Assembly (NCBI RefSeq): GCF_021168475.1 | Contig: NZ_JAJOZT010000001.1 | Coordinates: 777,238-841,237 of the forward strand | Origin: Pseudoclavibacter sp. 13-3 | GTDB lineage: Bacteria; Actinomycetota; Actinomycetes; Actinomycetales; Microbacteriaceae | Reading direction: 5' to 3' | Length of the DNA: 64,000 bases | Shown here: positions 63,860 to 64,000 of the stretch, in pieces | Layout of the letters: every line of letters starts with the position of its first letter | How positions within the stretch are numbered: the first letter of the stretch is position 1 | The notes under the pieces: model-generated | Database searches by the model: none | Told to the model about the DNA's origin: nothing | What the model saw: the letters and a program-made list of their open reading frames with translations, nothing else | Translations under genes and position numbers: made by a program

Positions 63860-64000
63860 CTAGCTCTGCTGAGTAATAACGCCATTGGCGTTGATCTGCC
63901 ATGTCTTGGCACCATCATCGTGCTTGCCGCTCACAACCGAGTCTGCGGTCGCAGGATCCGTCGCCTTGAGCTGGATCTTGTTGTCCGCCGCATTGTAGCC
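63860..64000 (-). CDS. pilA: Type IV pilin (PilA-like), C-terminal fragment at window edge
   Basis: Only the last 46 codons and TAG stop are inside the window. The peptide GYNAADNKIQLKATDPATAD...TWQINANGVITQQS resembles the beta-sheet end of small Gram-positive type IV pilins. Position directly upstream of pilV-type genes, with its own terminator, fits the abundant structural pilin. Leader and hydrophobic helix lie beyond 64000. The name rests on context and the short C-terminus. Confidence 0.65.
   Translation of the reverse strand, partial: GYNAADNKIQLKATDPATADSVVSGKHDDGAKTWQINANGVITQQS

Overview
The window is GC-rich DNA with dense, overlapping genes. It carries Gram-positive cell-wall anchor signals of both LPxTG and LAxTG type, lipobox lipoproteins, Tat-type signal peptides and no outer-membrane genes. 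This points to a high-GC Gram-positive bacterium (Actinomycetota). I cannot name the genus from sequence alone. I saw no rRNA, tRNA, CRISPR array or transposase gene.

Layout. (1) 1-9.9 kb: a carbohydrate-uptake locus on the minus strand. An FAD-dependent oxidoreductase is followed by two CUT1 permeases, a sugar-binding lipoprotein, an MsmK/UgpC-type ATPase and glpD, which is cut by the left edge. A divergent LacI-family regulator faces it across a LacI-like operator. (2) 9.9-21.3 kb: an O-antigen-ligase-like membrane protein, a small LAxTG surface protein, a class A beta-lactamase-fold serine hydrolase, a DHA2 efflux pump with its TetR regulator and a palindrome-bearing promoter, an HtrA-like protease, a luciferase-like flavin oxidoreductase and an HSL-type esterase. 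(3) 21.8-42.3 kb: three giant wall-anchored proteins (a glycerophosphodiester phosphodiesterase with carbohydrate-binding modules, a lamin-tail metallophosphoesterase and an SdrD-B-repeat protein) and a polar amino-acid ABC transporter. (4) 42.4-45.8 kb: a translationally coupled trio of a beta-helix lipoprotein, a small lipoprotein and a Dyp-type peroxidase. (5) 45.8-55.3 kb: a complete sortase-assembled pilus operon with tip pilin, major pilin, class C sortase, basal pilin and a second class C sortase. (6) 55.7-64 kb: a type IV pilus operon with pilV-, pilW- and pilX-like genes, prepilin peptidase, pilM, pilN and pilO. The 3' end of a pilA-type pilin gene lies at the right edge.

Two fimbrial systems therefore sit back to back, beside several LAxTG-anchored surface enzymes. 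The two polymerising pilins end in LPLTG. The basal pilin and the other anchored proteins end in LA[R/T/H]TG. This suggests that class C sortases build the fibre, while a LAxTG-recognising housekeeping sortase, not present in this window, attaches it and the other proteins to the wall.

The least ordinary stretch is 32.7-34.04 kb. It is a mosaic of near-identical copies of the second sortase and basal pilin (source 45.88-47.29 kb) joined to the 3' end and downstream flank of the phosphodiesterase gene (source about 26.3-26.7 kb). The sortase copy has lost its catalytic cysteine through a 93-bp deletion between short direct repeats. The phosphodiesterase flank carries a long palindromic repeat that also occurs at 20.2 kb, giving three copies of an apparently unnamed extragenic palindrome family.
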